DNA of 64,000 nt from Spirosoma pollinicola (GCF_002831565.1 NZ_CP025096.1:2519027-2583026), one strand, 5' to 3'. Shown: positions 35,957 to 45,004, numbered from the stretch's first letter. The notes: a model not told the origin generated them from the sequence alone. A program made the numbers and translations.

Positions 35957-36079
35957 TCTACAGAGGAAAGAAAGCGTGATGCGGGGCCGATAGTAACAAT
36001 TTCTTAATCGCATTGTTACTGTCGCAAGTTGCATTGAGGTGCGAATAGCCACTTCCTTTGTATCTGTTCACACTGGGTC

Positions 36080-36472
36080 ATGATTACGCAAACTACTTTA
36101 TCGTGGCTGTATCTGGTCGGTGCGGCCGCCTGCGAAATGGCATGGATGTACGCACTCAAGTACATGCGCTGGGATGATCTGAAAACTCTTCGCTGGAATA
36201 CTTTCTATACTCTTGATACGGGTTTGCCTATCCTGTTGCCCTGGGTTGCCTACGTTGTTTTTGGGATCATCAATACAGTTCTGCTGGCCATTGCCATGCG
36301 CACCATACCCACAACAACGGCCTTTGCGGTTTGGATGGCACTAACACTGGTATTTTTGAAAGCTGCCGACGTTTTCTGGTTGAAAACAAGCTGGTCATGG
36401 ACCGAATTGTTTTTTATCCTGCTTATCACCGTCGGTATCATTGGTCTCAAGATAGCGGGACCAGTAGACTAG
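36080..36472 (+). CDS. SMR-family small multidrug/quaternary-ammonium transporter
   Basis: 130 residues with four membrane helices. The first helix carries YLVGAAACEMAWMYALKYM, where the Glu corresponds to the essential proton/drug-binding Glu14 of EmrE. The remaining helices are VVFGIINTVLLAIAM, TTAFAVWMALTLVFLKAADVF and FFILLITVGIIGLKIAG. EmrE and SugE/Gdx types cannot be told apart confidently; the GW/A-type cores here are Gdx- or EmrE-like. A hairpin AGTAACAAT/ATTGTTACT (35992-36020) lies upstream. Confidence 0.85.
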   Translation: MITQTTLSWLYLVGAAACEMAWMYALKYMRWDDLKTLRWNTFYTLDTGLPILLPWVAYVVFGIINTVLLAIAMRTIPTTTAFAVWMALTLVFLKAADVFWLKTSWSWTELFFILLITVGIIGLKIAGPVD

Positions 36473-36492
36473 CTGTGAAGCGCAGCACCAAC

Positions 36493-36780
36493 TTATTCCA
36501 GTACTTTTGGAACCTCGAAAAACTGGTCGTCGTGTTGGGGCGCGTTCATAAGGGCCTGTTCACGGGGCAAGTGATTCGCCACAAAATCCTCTCGTAGTAC
36601 ATTCGTTTCGGCCGACATATGCGTGAGCGGTTCCACGCCTGTTGTATCGACCTCATTGAGTTGTTCCATCCAGGTCAGAACGCCATTCAGACTGTTAAGC
36701 AACGCAGCTTCTTCGTCGGACTTCACCTCAAGCCGCGACAGGTGAGCAATTTTATGCAGTGTTTCGTGATCTACTTTCAT
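36493..36780 (-). CDS. gatC: Asp-tRNA(Asn)/Glu-tRNA(Gln) amidotransferase subunit C
   Basis: 95 residues of the GatC subunit, which links GatA and GatB in the transamidosome that makes Gln-tRNA or Asn-tRNA. Seen: LHKIAHLSRLEVKSDEEAALLNSLNGVLTWMEQLNEVDTTGVEPLTHM and the C-terminal DQFFEVPKVLE, both standard. The gatA and gatB genes are not beside it, as is usual in this phylum. Convergent with the SMR gene (20-bp gap). Confidence 0.93.
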   Translation of the reverse strand: MKVDHETLHKIAHLSRLEVKSDEEAALLNSLNGVLTWMEQLNEVDTTGVEPLTHMSAETNVLREDFVANHLPREQALMNAPQHDDQFFEVPKVLE

Positions 36781-36783
36781 AAG

Positions 36784-36821
36784 CGAAAGAGTGAAAGAGT
36801 GTAAAGAGTGAAAGAGCGAAT
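36784..36821. repeat. Octamer tandem repeat upstream of gatC
   Basis: About four copies of GAAAGAGT-type units (one with GTAAAGAGT and one ending GAGC) lie directly upstream of the gatC start, in the gap to plsC. The words resemble those of the arms at 682-771. Confidence 0.7.
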
Positions 36822-36845
36822 GGCCGAACCCCTGGATACGAATTA

Positions 36846-37577
36846 CTAGGCCACTACTTTCTGTTCACTCATTAATTCCTTATTTATGATTTTATATGTT
36901 TCTTCTTTTAAGGGCTTGACATCTTCCTGGGTCATGCATGCCGTTTCGATGGGCGGATGAATGACGGCCCGAAGCGGATGCCAATAAAACCGGATGGGGC
37001 TTCTATCGGGCAAAATATGGTAATTAGTCAACAAAGTAATCGGCACAATAGGCACTTGCTGCTGAATCGCCATCGTAAAAGCTCCGTCTTTAAACGGTAC
37101 CATTTGGGGTGGTTCCGGAGTGTGAATCCCTCCTTCGGGAAAAATCATAATACTTCGTCCCGATGCCAGCGTCCTGATGGACTTTGCCAGTGAATAAGCC
37201 CGACTATTGGGCTGTTTCCGGTCGACTTGCACATGTAGTTTCGCAAACATATACCCCAGCAATGGAATGTGCTTCACGTCGCTCTTGCCAACAAATGCGT
37301 AGTAATTATTCACGATTACGCCCATCGCAGCTATATCCAGATACGAGAAGTGATTGGCGCAGAATACATAAACCTGTTTCGGATCGGGCTGGAAGCGGTA
37401 CTCAACCCGTACCGGTATGCCAACCCCAATAAAAAACAGTTTCCCCCACACACGGTTGATTTTGTGGGCAAGGGGCTTCCAGGCGTTACGCTGCAAAAAC
37501 ACAAACTGAATGGGGAACAGAACGATGTACAAAGCAACGAGATATGTAGCGCACCAGATTGTGTAGAGTAGTCGCAT
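36846..37577 (-). CDS. Lysophospholipid acyltransferase (PlsC-like)
   Basis: 243 residues with two N-terminal membrane segments (about 1-27) and the acyltransferase motifs: CANHFSYLDIAAMG (His-x4-Asp catalytic pair), FVGKSDVKHIPLLGYM, the FPEGG block IMIFPEGGIHTPE, and VPIVPITLL. It would acylate lysophosphatidate or another lysophospholipid at the inner membrane. The start ATG at 37577 (MRLLYTIWCATYL) is chosen; a start 8 codons up would lie in the neighbouring repeat. Confidence 0.9.
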   Translation of the reverse strand: MRLLYTIWCATYLVALYIVLFPIQFVFLQRNAWKPLAHKINRVWGKLFFIGVGIPVRVEYRFQPDPKQVYVFCANHFSYLDIAAMGVIVNNYYAFVGKSDVKHIPLLGYMFAKLHVQVDRKQPNSRAYSLAKSIRTLASGRSIMIFPEGGIHTPEPPQMVPFKDGAFTMAIQQQVPIVPITLLTNYHILPDRSPIRFYWHPLRAVIHPPIETACMTQEDVKPLKEETYKIINKELMSEQKVVA

Positions 37578-37583
37578 ATGTCT

Positions 37584-37711
37584 GAACCGGGATTTGCCCA
37601 AGATTTAAAAGATTAAACAAGATTATCCGAACTAACTCTCCGAGTTATCAAGACCTTATTATCTGACTATTGGATAATCTTGTTTAATCCTTTAAATCTC
37701 GTTAAAATCTC
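37584..37711. repeat. Dispersed inverted repeat, family A (copy 3)
   Basis: Left arm 37584-37627 and right arm 37672-37711 share AACCGGGATTT, AAGATTTAAA and AGATTA words with the copies at 1282-1480 and 5194-5296. The arms have several substitutions. It fills most of the 152-bp gap between purH and plsC, both on the minus strand. Confidence 0.85.
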
Positions 37712-37729
37712 GCGGGGCCGCCCGTGCGG

Positions 37730-39277
37730 TTAATGTTTAAAATGTCTCACGCCTGTTGTGACCATTGCCATATTGTGCTGGTTGCAATAATCGATCGAGT
37801 CCTGATCACGAATAGAGCCACCGGGTTGAACAACGGCCGTAACGCCTGCCTGACCAGCAATCTCGACGCAGTCAGGAAACGGGAAGAATGCATCCGATGC
37901 CATTACCGACCCGTTCAAATCGAAGCCAAATGAATGCGCTTTGTCAATAGCCTGCCGTAGCGCATCTACGCGGGATGTTTGCCCTACACCGCTCGCTAAA
38001 AGTTGACCTTCTTTCGCCAGAACAATTGTATTTGACTTGGTGTGTTTACACACTTTCAGGGCAAACTCCAGCGCCCGGTTTTCGCTATCCGTCGGCGCCT
38101 TTTCGGTCACAACCTTAAACTGTTCGGTTGTCTCGGTCTGGTTATCTTTATCCTGTTCCAGTACACCGTTCAAAATTGTTTTGAACATGACAGTAGGCAG
38201 GGCAATCGTATTTCGTTTAAGCAGAATTCGGTTTTTCTTCGACTTCAGCAGGGCGAGTGCTTCTGGCGCATAATCGGGCGCAATCAGAATTTCCATGAAC
38301 AGTTTATTCAACTCTTCAGCCGTTGCCAGATCAACCGTTGCCGTTGTGATCACTACGCCACCAAATGCCGAAACCGGATCGCAGGCGAGGGCGTTCAAAT
38401 ACGCTTCTTTGGCCGTTGGGGCTGTGGCAATACCACAGGCATTGGTGTGCTTGATAATGGCGAAGGCTTCACCCGCTGAATCCGTAAATTCATCAATCAA
38501 ATTTACGCAGGCATCAACGTCGACCAGATTATTATACGACAACTCTTTGCCATGAAGCTTGGCGAACATAGCTTCCAGATCGCCATAGAACGTGGCTTGC
38601 TGATGCGGGTTTTCACCATAGCGAAGATGGCTGGCGGGCATCGTTCTGAAATCGTAAACGGTTCCGGTCGCATCTGGTTTTGGGCTGGGTGAACCCGCGA
38701 AATAAGCCTGAATGGCGGTGTCGTAATGCGACGTAACGGCAAAGGCTTTACCGGCATACTCCCGACGATCGGTCAGGTCGGTTGCGCCATTTTTTTCGGT
38801 GAGCAAAGTGACTACATCGGCATACTGATTGCGCGAGGCAACAATCAGCACATCGTTGTAATTCTTGGCCGCTGCCCGAATCAGGGAAATACCGCCAATG
38901 TCAATTTTTTCGATAATATCTTCGTCCGACGCGCCCGATGCCACTGTTTCTTCAAAGGGGTACAGGTCAACAATCACCAGGTCGATAGGTGGAATCTGAT
39001 GACGTTCGGCCTGTGCGAGATCTTCGGGCACATCCCGACGGTACAAAATACCGCCCATAACCGCTGGATGCAGGGTTTTTACCCGACCGCCGAAGATAGA
39101 CGGATAGCCGGTAAGGTCTTCAACGGCTGTAACCGGAATGCCGAGTTGTTCTATAAATGCCTGAGTTCCACCCGTCGAATAGAGTTTGACATTCTGTTCG
39201 TGCAACAGCCGGACTAGGGGCTCAAGACCGTCTTTGTAAAAAACGGAAATCAGCGCAGAGGAGATTTTGAGAGACAT
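37730..39277 (-). CDS. purH: Bifunctional AICAR transformylase/IMP cyclohydrolase
   Basis: 515 residues that carry out the last two steps of IMP synthesis. Seen: N-terminal IMP cyclohydrolase domain with ALISVFYKDGLEPLV, LYSTGGTQAFIEQLG, GRVKTLHPAVMGGIL and IDIGGISLIRAAAKN; C-terminal transformylase domain with RYGENPHQQATFYG, IIKHTNACGIATA (catalytic His in KHTNPCG-type loop) and SDAFFPFPD, ending VTTGVRHFKH. The start is the ATG at 39277 (MSLKISSAL); the extra 30 upstream codons fall within the inverted repeat. Monocistronic. Confidence 0.97.
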   Translation of the reverse strand: MSLKISSALISVFYKDGLEPLVRLLHEQNVKLYSTGGTQAFIEQLGIPVTAVEDLTGYPSIFGGRVKTLHPAVMGGILYRRDVPEDLAQAERHQIPPIDLVIVDLYPFEETVASGASDEDIIEKIDIGGISLIRAAAKNYNDVLIVASRNQYADVVTLLTEKNGATDLTDRREYAGKAFAVTSHYDTAIQAYFAGSPSPKPDATGTVYDFRTMPASHLRYGENPHQQATFYGDLEAMFAKLHGKELSYNNLVDVDACVNLIDEFTDSAGEAFAIIKHTNACGIATAPTAKEAYLNALACDPVSAFGGVVITTATVDLATAEELNKLFMEILIAPDYAPEALALLKSKKNRILLKRNTIALPTVMFKTILNGVLEQDKDNQTETTEQFKVVTEKAPTDSENRALEFALKVCKHTKSNTIVLAKEGQLLASGVGQTSRVDALRQAIDKAHSFGFDLNGSVMASDAFFPFPDCVEIAGQAGVTAVVQPGGSIRDQDSIDYCNQHNMAMVTTGVRHFKH

Positions 39278-39287
39278 GGACTTGGCC

Positions 39288-39356
39288 GAAACAGGCTCCG
39301 GCTGCTTCAATAGATAAGTAGCAATTTTCTTGAAACAGCCGGAAGCCTGTTTCAAG
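39288..39356. repeat. Two-level inverted repeat in the purH leader
   Basis: Arms 39288-39304 and 39336-39353 are reverse complements with a one-base bulge. The right arm also folds on its own: CTTGAAACAG (39329-39338) with CTGTTTCAAG (39347-39356). The left arm has the same internal form with one mismatch. As it lies 11 bp upstream of the purH start it may affect purH translation, or simply be an intergenic repeat. Confidence 0.8.
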
Positions 39357-39438
39357 CTAGGGTGCAAAGATAACCAAAGGTCTTAACTTTGTCAGCCCGG
39401 TGGCTTGAAAGCCGAAACCATAAGGTGGGTATTTCTAC

Positions 39439-40974
39439 ATGAGTACGTTTAAAAAATTAGCGAGTGATACAGCACTCTATGGTGTCAGTACAATTCTGGG
39501 GCGGTTGCTCAGTTATTTGCTGGTGCCAATTCAAACCTATGCGTTTGCCCGCCCCAAAGACCTTTCGTCGAACGTTGAATTCTATAGCTATATCGCCTTG
39601 CTGCTGGTGGTGTATACCTTTGGGCTGGAAACGGCTTTCTTTCGGTTTGCGGCCCGTAAGCCGGAAATTCTGACCAAAACGTTTAGTGAGACGCTAAGCC
39701 TTGTTTTACTGATTTCTGGTGTAATAACGGCTGCTTTGTTATACCTCGCTCCCGAGATTTCGGTTTGGCTCAATTATCCGGGGCAAACGACTTTTATTCG
39801 CTGGTCGGCACTGATTGTGGCCATTGATGCCATTACTGCCATTCCCTTTGCCCGCCTGCGAGTCGAGAACAAAGCTCGGCAGTTTGTAAAAGTCAGAATG
39901 CTGAATATTGCCATTGTCATCGTCCTGAACGTGTTTTTTCTGGTTATCTGCCCCGATGTTATGCGGGGTAAATATTTGACGGCCCTGAAGCCGTTCATTA
40001 ATTATGTGTATGACCCGGCCATTGGTCCCGGCTATATTTTTCTGGCCAACCTTCTCGGTAACTCCTTTTATTTTGTGTTACTGCGCAAGGCGTTTCGGGG
40101 CTTTCGGTTTCAGTTTAACTGGCCCGATGTTAAGGTGCTCTATATCTATGCATACCCCATCATGCTCACGGGACTTGCTAATGTGGTGAACAGCCTTACC
40201 GATCGACTTTTTCTGCGCCATTACCTGCCTGAAGGATTTTATACGGGAGCGAATGGGATGGCGCTCACCAGCGAAGATGCCCTTGGGATTTACGGTAACT
40301 GCTTTAAGCTTTCGGTATTTATGGCCCTGGCAACACAGTCGTTCCGCTTTGCCGCTGATCCGTTTTTTTTCTCCCGCGCTGAGGATAAAAACTCGCCCGA
40401 GTTATTAGCTCAGGTTACAAAATGGTTTACCATTGTATGCGTCGTGATCTGGGTAGGTGTAAGCCTGAATGTCGACATCATTGGCGCTGCCATGTTATCT
40501 CCGGCCTATCGACAAGGGTTGAACATTGTGCCGTTGTTACTGCTTGGCAACTTGTTTCTCGGCGTTTATCAGAACATCGGGCTTTGGTACAAACTCACCG
40601 ACAAAACGAAATTCGGAACGCTTTTCACGCTGATTGGCGCGGCCATTACCATCGTCGGAAATATCCTGCTGATCCCTGTAATGGGTTATATGGGCTGCGT
40701 TGTGGTTTTCCTGACATCCAGTTTTGTCATGCTGGTGCTTTGCTATGTGCTGGGCGAAAAATATTACCCTGTTCCCTATGATATTCGATCGGCGGCAGGG
40801 TATATACTGGCCGCCGGGCTACTCATCTGGGTATGCTGGCAGTTTCCTATTGCCAACTTATGGATTGCGGTACCGGTGCATCTGGCACTATTCGGGCTGT
40901 TCATGGTAGCCATGCTGGTCGTCGAACGAAAAACCGTTCAACCCATGGTGGCCCGGTTTCGAAAGCGAAAGTAG
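39439..40974 (+). CDS. Oligosaccharide flippase (Wzx-like, MATE/MOP superfamily)
   Basis: 511 residues with about 14 hydrophobic segments. The beginning LASDTALYGVSTILGRLLSYLLVPIQT and LYIYAYPIMLTGLANVVNSLTDRLFL are typical of polysaccharide flippases of the MOP exporter superfamily, which move lipid-linked sugars across the inner membrane. No glycosyltransferase genes are around, so it is an orphan Wzx-like protein. It is divergent from purH with the two-level palindrome between them. Confidence 0.87.
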   Translation: MSTFKKLASDTALYGVSTILGRLLSYLLVPIQTYAFARPKDLSSNVEFYSYIALLLVVYTFGLETAFFRFAARKPEILTKTFSETLSLVLLISGVITAALLYLAPEISVWLNYPGQTTFIRWSALIVAIDAITAIPFARLRVENKARQFVKVRMLNIAIVIVLNVFFLVICPDVMRGKYLTALKPFINYVYDPAIGPGYIFLANLLGNSFYFVLLRKAFRGFRFQFNWPDVKVLYIYAYPIMLTGLANVVNSLTDRLFLRHYLPEGFYTGANGMALTSEDALGIYGNCFKLSVFMALATQSFRFAADPFFFSRAEDKNSPELLAQVTKWFTIVCVVIWVGVSLNVDIIGAAMLSPAYRQGLNIVPLLLLGNLFLGVYQNIGLWYKLTDKTKFGTLFTLIGAAITIVGNILLIPVMGYMGCVVVFLTSSFVMLVLCYVLGEKYYPVPYDIRSAAGYILAAGLLIWVCWQFPIANLWIAVPVHLALFGLFMVAMLVVERKTVQPMVARFRKRK

Positions 40975-40996
40975 TTGCTGCATTTGTGATGTATTT

Positions 40997-41112
40997 GTGA
41001 CGTCAGGTTCTTAAACCTGACAAGATAGGTTTCTCAAAACCTATCGAATAGACTGTTAATTGAACGAGGTTTTGAGAAACCTCGCTCGTCAGGTTTAAGA
41101 ACCTGACGTCAC
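40997..41112. repeat. Two-level inverted repeat (46-nt arms) after the flippase gene
   Basis: Arms 40997-41042 and 41067-41112 pair almost throughout (differences only in the centre of the arm). Each arm folds into two smaller hairpins: GTCAGGTT-CTTA-AACCTGAC and AGGTTT-CTCA-AAACCT on the left, and their counterparts on the right. It lies 23 bp after the flippase stop. Confidence 0.92.
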
Positions 41113-41296
41113 TGAAACCCAGTCTGACGCCACTGAAAAAAACAGGAAATTTTGCTCTATTCAAAAGACTAAGAACTGCACAAACTAGCACTTCCCAGTA
41201 TTAAAAAGCAGTGTTCTATGATTTTGGGTATGTTTTATAGGTAAATTTGGGGATAATCTGCTTAGTCTGCCACCGTAAAACGGCACATTACTATTC

Positions 41297-44200
41297 ATGA
41301 AACCACTCTCTCGAAATAGCGCCTGGGTGCTGCCCGTCGCATTTTTGTTCATACTCTCAGCCTGCCGCGAAAAACCCCTTTTCGAACGCCTTCAATCGTC
41401 GGATACCGGTATCACATTCGCCAATACCATCACCGACAGCGATACGCTCAACATCTTGAACTACCAGTACATTTACAATGGCGGGGGCGTTGGGGTTGGC
41501 GATTTTAACGGCGACAAGAAACCCGATGTGTTTTTTGCCGGGAACCAGGTATCAAATCGATTGTATATCAACGAGACCGAAGCGGGTGGGAGCATTCATT
41601 TTAAAGATATCACAAAATCCGCTGGTATTGGGGGCAGTGGCCGCTGGTGTTCGGGCGTGTCAGTCGTCGATGTAAATGCCGATGGAAAACTGGACGTGTA
41701 CATCTCCACGACACTCCATAAAAAAGCGGCCCAACGGACAAATCTGCTGTATGTCAATCAGGGAAATGACGCCGACGGTGCGCCTAAATTCCGCGAAATG
41801 GCCGTCGATTACGGCATTGCCGATACAACCTTTTCCACCCATTCAGCCTTTTTTGACTACGATAACGATGGTGATTTAGACCTCTACGTGCTGGTCGACC
41901 AGATTTCTGACCCCAGAAAAACCGCCAACTTACTCACAAGAGAGAGCAATGCCTTGTCGCCTAATATCGACCGTCTTTATCGGAATGATTTCGACCCCAA
42001 ACGCGGACACGCGTTCTTTACCGATGTAACGATACAGGCCGGTTTGATATCCGAGGGGTTCGGGCTTGGCCTTAATATCTGCGACATTAACCGCGATGGC
42101 TGGAAAGATATTTATGTAACCAACGACTTTGCCACCAACGATGTGCTGTATATCAACAACCACGATGGCACGTTCACAAATCGTGCTCATGAAGCGTTTA
42201 AGCATACAAGTTCTTCGGCGATGGGCAATGATGTGGCCGATATTAATGGCGATGGCCTTGCCGACATCATCGTGATGGACATGCTGCCCGAAGACAACCT
42301 CCGTAAAAAGAGTTTAATGGGGCCTAGTAGCTATTTTGCCTATCAGGAGTGGGATCGCCTGGGTTTTGAACACCAATATGCCCGAAATACACTACAGTTA
42401 AATCAGGGGGTCCGGCCATCCGGGGTCCGGCCGTCCGGGGGCCGGCCATCCGGGGTACGGCCCACAGATACGTCTCATGTTGGCATGCCCGTTTTTAGCG
42501 AAATCAGTATGCTGGCTGGCGTGGCCGAAACCGAATGGAGCTGGTCGCCTTTGCTCGCCGATTTTGACCATGACGGCTATCGGGATTTGATGGTAACCAA
42601 CGGGTTTCCCCGTGATATTACCGACCGCGACTTTACGAATTATTACAGCTCGGTAAATACCTATCTGACCGATGCACTGCGGAAGGAGTTAACCGAAAAA
42701 ATGCCGGCAGTAAAGGTGAGTGACTACGCTTATCGGAATCGGGGCAATGCACAGTCGGGTGGTCCCGCTTTTGAGAACGTAACAGACCTTTGGGGGCTAA
42801 GTGAGCCAAATTTCGCGAACGGTTCTGCCTATGCCGACCTTGATGGCGATGGTGACCTGGATTACATTGTTAACAACATCGACGACGAAGCTTTCATCTA
42901 TCGGAACACGCTGGTCGATAAAAAGGGCGAACAGATACACTACCTGCGGGTTCAATTTCAGGGCGATGGGGCCAATCCTATGGGCTTGGGTGCTACTATT
43001 GAGTATGAATTGCCCGATGGTCGGAAAGAGTTTTACGAACACACGCCTTACAGGGGGTTCCTGTCCAGTGTTGAGCCAGTTGCCCACTTTGGCTTAGGAA
43101 AAACTACGGTTATTAAAAATCTGAAAGTGATCTGGCCGGGCGGCCGGGTGCAGATTGTTCCGAGCGTTAATGCCGACCAGACCATTACGCTCAAAGCAAG
43201 GGATGCAAAACCCGGCGAAACCAATGAAACGGTTCCAGTCATTAAACCGCTATTGCAGGACGTAACAGCCGCTTTGGGGATTACCTACCGGCATGAGGAA
43301 ACGGATATTATTGATTTTAACGGGCAGAAAACCCTCCTGCACAAACTCACCGAATATGGCCCGGCGCTGGCGGTGGGCGATGTAAACGGCGATGGTCTGG
43401 CCGATATGGTCGTGGGTGGCAGCTCAAAATACTCGACGGAGTTGCTGCTGCAACAGCCGTCAGGCCAGTTTGTCCTGAAACCAATGCCCACAAAACTGGC
43501 CGAGGATACTGGCCTGTTATTGTTCGATGCCGACGGGGATGGCGATCTGGATTTATATGCCGCCAGCGGAAGCCCCGAATTTTCGCCCGAGCAAATGGCC
43601 GAAGCCATGCGTCACCGGCTTTATGTGAACGACGGGAAAGGCAATTTTACGCTGGACCCCAACGCACTGCCCAATTTTCGGGTTAATGGCTCCTGCGTAA
43701 AAGCCGCTGATTTCGACAACGACGGCGACCTTGATCTATTTGTAGGGGGACGCGTTGAACCTTACAAATACCCAATGGGCGTGCCAAGTTATTTGCTTCG
43801 GAATGATCGATCTACCGTCGCGGGCCAGAAGGGAGGAAGCCCGAAATTTACCGACGTAACGGCGCAATTAGCGCCATTCATTGCCAAAGCCGGACTAACC
43901 TGTGATGCGCTCTGGACAGATTACGACAACGATGGGTATGTTGACCTGATGCTGGCCAGCGAATGGGCACCGGTAACCATACTTCATAATGTAAAAGGCC
44001 ATCTGCAACCGCTCGATAACAGCGGATTAGCCGATAAAGTGGGTTTCTGGAACTCCTTGACGCCCGGCGATTTTGATAACGACGGTGATATCGATTATCT
44101 GGCCGGCAATATGGGGCAAAACACTCTGTTTCGGGCCAGCACCGAACGCCCTGTGCGCATCTACGCGGGCGACTTCGACAACAACGGGTTTTATGACGCG

Positions 44201-44926
44201 TTCCCATCCGTGTATTTCAAAAATGCCAAAGGCCAGTATGATGAATACCCGTATTTCGGCTGGGACGATATGGTGAAACAGATGATTGGTATTAAGCGCC
44301 GGTATCTTAAATACGCGCCCTTCGGCGAAGCGACCATGAGTCAGGTTTTAACTGAAGACGAACGCAGTCAGGCCTTGAAACTGTCGGCCAACTACCAGTC
44401 GAGTAGCTACATTGAAAATAAGGGTAATGGAAAGTTTGCCGTCCACCCACTGCCACTGATGGCGCAAACGGCTCCCGTATTTGGTATGCTGGCGCAGGAT
44501 GTAGATGGCGATGGTAATCTGGATGCGGTGCTGGTCGGTAACGATCACGGCAGCGATTTAGTGGCCGGACGAATGGATGCGATGAACGGACTAGTGCTGA
44601 AAGGTGACGGAAAAGGCGGTTTCCTGCCATTAACTATGGCAAAGTCTGGTTTTTATGTGCCCGGCAACGCAAAAGCACTCGTTAACTTACCCGATGCCAA
44701 AGGACACAGTCTTTTTGCCGCCACCCAAAACCGGGGCCCCTTACTCGTATTTTCTGTACAACAGCCGCAAACCTTTACGCCCGTCAATGCAGCTACAACC
44801 GTTGTGAACATACGCTTAAAAAACGGGCGTACCCGTCGGCAGGAAATTCCGTTTGGTACAACCTTCTACGGGCAATCGGCGCGGGGTGTCTGGCTGCTGC
44901 CGGGCGAGCAGATCGTCAAGAAATAA
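41297..44926 (+). CDS. VCBS/FG-GAP lipoprotein with ASPIC/UnbV domain
   Basis: 1209 residues. A lipoprotein signal ends FLFILSAC (Cys about 23). Two large arrays of FG-GAP/VCBS repeats with calcium-type loops (GDFNGDKKPDVFF, VDVNADGKLDVYI, ADINGDGLADIIVMD, DFDNDGDLDLFVGG) flank an ASPIC/UnbV domain at about 545-640 (LGATIEYELPDGRKEF, VAHFGLGKTT, VIWPGGRVQ). These CRTAC-type proteins form seven-bladed propellers on the cell surface and are common in Bacteroidetes, often near SusC/D; function unknown. An in-frame tandem repeat at 42407-42462 adds (V/G)RPSG units at about residues 370-389. No partner genes are evident in this window. Confidence 0.88.
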   Translation: MKPLSRNSAWVLPVAFLFILSACREKPLFERLQSSDTGITFANTITDSDTLNILNYQYIYNGGGVGVGDFNGDKKPDVFFAGNQVSNRLYINETEAGGSIHFKDITKSAGIGGSGRWCSGVSVVDVNADGKLDVYISTTLHKKAAQRTNLLYVNQGNDADGAPKFREMAVDYGIADTTFSTHSAFFDYDNDGDLDLYVLVDQISDPRKTANLLTRESNALSPNIDRLYRNDFDPKRGHAFFTDVTIQAGLISEGFGLGLNICDINRDGWKDIYVTNDFATNDVLYINNHDGTFTNRAHEAFKHTSSSAMGNDVADINGDGLADIIVMDMLPEDNLRKKSLMGPSSYFAYQEWDRLGFEHQYARNTLQLNQGVRPSGVRPSGGRPSGVRPTDTSHVGMPVFSEISMLAGVAETEWSWSPLLADFDHDGYRDLMVTNGFPRDITDRDFTNYYSSVNTYLTDALRKELTEKMPAVKVSDYAYRNRGNAQSGGPAFENVTDLWGLSEPNFANGSAYADLDGDGDLDYIVNNIDDEAFIYRNTLVDKKGEQIHYLRVQFQGDGANPMGLGATIEYELPDGRKEFYEHTPYRGFLSSVEPVAHFGLGKTTVIKNLKVIWPGGRVQIVPSVNADQTITLKARDAKPGETNETVPVIKPLLQDVTAALGITYRHEETDIIDFNGQKTLLHKLTEYGPALAVGDVNGDGLADMVVGGSSKYSTELLLQQPSGQFVLKPMPTKLAEDTGLLLFDADGDGDLDLYAASGSPEFSPEQMAEAMRHRLYVNDGKGNFTLDPNALPNFRVNGSCVKAADFDNDGDLDLFVGGRVEPYKYPMGVPSYLLRNDRSTVAGQKGGSPKFTDVTAQLAPFIAKAGLTCDALWTDYDNDGYVDLMLASEWAPVTILHNVKGHLQPLDNSGLADKVGFWNSLTPGDFDNDGDIDYLAGNMGQNTLFRASTERPVRIYAGDFDNNGFYDAFPSVYFKNAKGQYDEYPYFGWDDMVKQMIGIKRRYLKYAPFGEATMSQVLTEDERSQALKLSANYQSSSYIENKGNGKFAVHPLPLMAQTAPVFGMLAQDVDGDGNLDAVLVGNDHGSDLVAGRMDAMNGLVLKGDGKGGFLPLTMAKSGFYVPGNAKALVNLPDAKGHSLFAATQNRGPLLVFSVQQPQTFTPVNAATTVVNIRLKNGRTRRQEIPFGTTFYGQSARGVWLLPGEQIVKK
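42407..42462 (+). repeat. 15-bp minisatellite inside the VCBS gene
   Basis: Three full and one partial copy of GGGGTCCGGCCATCC-like units (42407-42421, 42422-42436, 42437-42451, 42452-42462) with few changes. Since 15 is a multiple of 3 the frame is kept, encoding VRPSG units. The GC content is far above the surrounding sequence. Confidence 0.9.
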
Positions 44927-44931
44927 CTGTG

Positions 44932-44999
44932 TCTGGGCTAAGCTCCAGCTTGGCCGTGCATATCGCAGACTCACGGGCTAAGCTGGAGCTTGGCCCAGA
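44932..44999. repeat. Two-level inverted repeat before PBP4
   Basis: Arms 44932-44953 and 44978-44999 (22 nt) pair at 20 of 22 positions; each arm contains AAGCT-CC-AGCTT or AAGCT-GG-AGCTT. It starts 6 bp after the VCBS stop and ends 5 bp before the PBP4 start codon. Confidence 0.88.
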
Positions 45000-45004
45000 C
45001 AAGT

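Noticed and set aside
36784..36821. Tandem repeat as a binding array like the 11-bp boxes
   Set aside because: The period is 8-9 bp, not 11, and it lies at the start codon of gatC rather than before a -7 element.
41003..41191. Minus-strand frame over the palindrome at 40997-41112
   Set aside because: It translates the palindrome and has no protein-like pattern.
42407..42462. Possible CRISPR array
   Set aside because: Units are contiguous 15-mers without spacers and lie in frame within a gene; no cas genes.
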